Source of the DNA: Sceloporus undulatus
Lineage: Eukaryota; Chordata; Lepidosauria; Squamata; Phrynosomatidae
Length of the DNA: 64,000 nucleotides
NCBI RefSeq assembly: GCF_019175285.1
Contig: NC_056524.1
Span: 13,052,410 to 13,116,409 of the forward strand
Direction: 5' to 3'
The position numbers and the translations under genes are program-made. The notes under the pieces are model-generated. The model searched no databases. It saw nothing but the letters and a program-made list of their open reading frames with translations, and was not told the origin of the DNA. Below, one piece after another: positions 62,221 to 64,000 of the stretch (the stretch's first letter is position 1; each line of letters begins with the position of its first letter).

Positions 62221-62311
62221 TATATTTCACTTTTGAAGGTGGTCTTTTGTCGATAATTCCAAACACCAGCTTCATACAGGCTAGTAGAAATAAACATTTT
62301 CAAAAGAAGCC

Positions 62312-62480
62312 AGTTTGATCAAGTGGCTTTAGTGCTGGATTACCATTCTGCAGACCACGGTTTGAATCGCTGCTCGGAAACCCACTGGGTGACCTTAGGC
62401 AAGTCACACTCTCTCGGCTCAGAGGAAGGCAAAGTCAACCCACCATCTCAGAAAAAACTATTGCCAAGAAATGCTCAGGA
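62312..62480 (+). repeat. tRNA-headed CORE-type SINE, degraded
   Basis: AGACCACGGTTTGAATCGCT B-box and GGTGACCTTAGGCAAGTCAC core. Confidence 0.75.
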
Positions 62481-62539
62481 AAGGGGCATAATGCCACCAA
62501 ATTTCTAGCACTGCAGCAGCTTCAAACTTCTGTTGAACA

Positions 62540-62970
62540 TTTAGAAATACAGTTTAGGCATCAATAGAAAAGGGGCAGACAAAGGTGTGGGACAGACCGC
62601 CTGAAAAGGGCGGCCTGCCAACGGCCTTTTTCCCTCCGGAGGGACACTGCAGCCGCCAGACCACGCAGGGTCCAGCCGGAAGAAAAATAACCCAGAAAAA
62701 ACGGGTTCTTTTTGAGCTGCTGGGCGGACATAACGAGTATGCCAATGCCACACTCATTACATAAATGACGCACAATGACGTGTGGATGCCACGCGTTGCT
62801 TACATCACAATGGCCGTGCCTGAATGGACAGGATGCCACCATTATAGCACTGCTGTGCCATGTTAGCGTTAGGAACTCTGCGATTGCCGCACGGTGCCTA
62901 ACCCTAAAATTGGTGCCAGCACAGTGCAAAAGGGCAGTCTGTACTGTGCCAAAGTTACCAAAGTAATGTA
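62540..62970. repeat. CpG-rich insertion-like block
   Basis: A GC- and CpG-rich patch (for example CCTCCGGAGGGACACTGCAG, GCCACGCGTTGC) in AT-rich intron. Open frames on both strands lack recognisable motifs. Likely a non-autonomous DNA element. Confidence 0.45.
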
Positions 62971-62989
62971 ACACAAATATGAGTTCTAG

Positions 62990-63150
62990 GCAGTGGCATG
63001 ACTACCTAGGATGTCATGTGGTGTCGAGGGTTTTACCCAGGAAGGTTGACTATTCAGTTCTCCTGATACCCAACTGGGTACCATTCTTCCTCTGGGGTGT
63101 CACCCAGTGCAGTCCGCACCCCACAGCCCCTCAATGACACCACTAGTTCT
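62990..63150. repeat. Dispersed GTGACACC-type repeat
   Basis: GGGGTGTCACCCAGTGCAG and ATGACACCACTAG resemble fragments near 7.6 and 13.15 kb. Confidence 0.45.
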
Positions 63151-64000
63151 AGGTATGAATGAAGGTCAGTGTCATATGCTCTGCAGTTTTAGAGATTGGG
63201 GGAAAACAATTCTCATTTGGAGAGGCAATGTCCTCATTTCAGCTGCCATGCCATACGATTTTTTTTGTCCAGATGTAACTACTACACCTTGAAGTAAGGT
63301 ATGGCCGGGTGGTAGCGGTTCAGAGGGAAGGAGATAAATCCATGTTACCTTGCCGATCTTTGAATCATGGTAATGAAATCAGGAGAACTGTATCTATACT
63401 GGAGATTCACAGTTAGCTGTTTCTGTTCTGGAAATGCTTAGTTTGTTCTGAGATCGACTTGCTATCATGTACACTGATTAATCAGTTTTCAAGAACAGAC
63501 ACAGGGAAAACAGAATGCTTCAACTAACAAGACTCTTTGTTGGCAAAAATGTCTTGGCGGCCTGAATTTTAAAAAAAGGAATAAAAGACTGTTGAGATAT
63601 GAGGAGCCATTTTTAAAGATATTTACTGTGGTTTTATGTTTAGAGGGAAAAGAGCCAAAATTCCTTTCTCCTTTTCTTTCATTTCCCCTCATAAAATGGC
63701 TTCCCTTGTTTAGATACATCTGCTTTTTGTATATTTCCAGCCACTGAAATGATTATTTCTCTCTCAAAAAAATTACAGAAATGCCTGCCAAAGTCTACCC
63801 CTTCCAAGTCACATTATTCAGCTTGCAAAAATATTTATTCTTAGTGAGCTGGTAAAACCGGCAATGCCGCCATGGGGTAACACTTTCAAAGTAGCATCAG
63901 AGCCTGCTTTCTGGTTTTGTTTCCATTATAATTCTTTTCCATGACCAATATAAAGCAGAGGTTCAAAGGAAGGAATTATAAGTAATATGTAGAGCTTGGA
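63151..64000. other. ME3 intron, nothing recognised
   Basis: No ME3 exon, other exon or family repeat recognised up to the window end. Confidence 0.4.

Noticed and set aside
55406-64000. Further upstream ME3 exons in the window
   Set aside because: I looked on the minus strand for the YTPTVGLACQ-type exon and found none; they probably lie beyond 64000.

Overview
The window is vertebrate nuclear DNA, most likely from a lizard. The evidence is one intron-rich vertebrate gene in a dense field of squamate-type repeats: Sauria-type SINEs with BovB-like RTE LINE ends, CR1, L1 and L2-like LINEs, a 5S-rRNA-headed SINE, a tRNA-headed CORE SINE, and many short non-autonomous DNA transposons. The exact species cannot be read from the sequence.

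Only one protein-coding gene is supported. It lies on the minus strand and is the 3' three quarters of the mitochondrial NADP-dependent malic enzyme ME3. Eleven coding exons run from 55405 down to the stop codon at 5250-5248. They join in frame, with canonical GT/AG borders, into 448 codons plus stop and no lesion. About 150 N-terminal codons, including the mitochondrial targeting peptide, must lie beyond 64000. The introns range from 105 bp to about 12 kb. The 105-bp intron (11681-11785) is itself an open, in-frame stretch of 35 codons.

Layout: 1-5247 is the 3' flank and probable 3' UTR, with a L1 inserted into a 5S SINE. 5248-19276 holds the eight 3'-most exons in compact introns. 19277-55329 holds three widely spaced exons (24.1, 36.3 and 46.2 kb) plus most of the repeats. 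55330-55405 is the most 5' exon visible. 55406-64000 is intron, packed with LINE ends, SINEs and short inverted-repeat elements.

No second gene, tRNA gene, CRISPR array or bacterial-type system was found, and I saw no retroviral or LTR element I could support. Almost every other open frame lies inside a repeat or is short and featureless. The observations most worth a second look are about genome structure: nested transposons whose empty sites can be read from sister copies in the same window, two hAT elements sharing one target duplication, several long snap-back repeats within ME3 introns (one 37 bp from a splice acceptor), and the retainable 105-bp intron. I saw nothing that I would call a new biological system.
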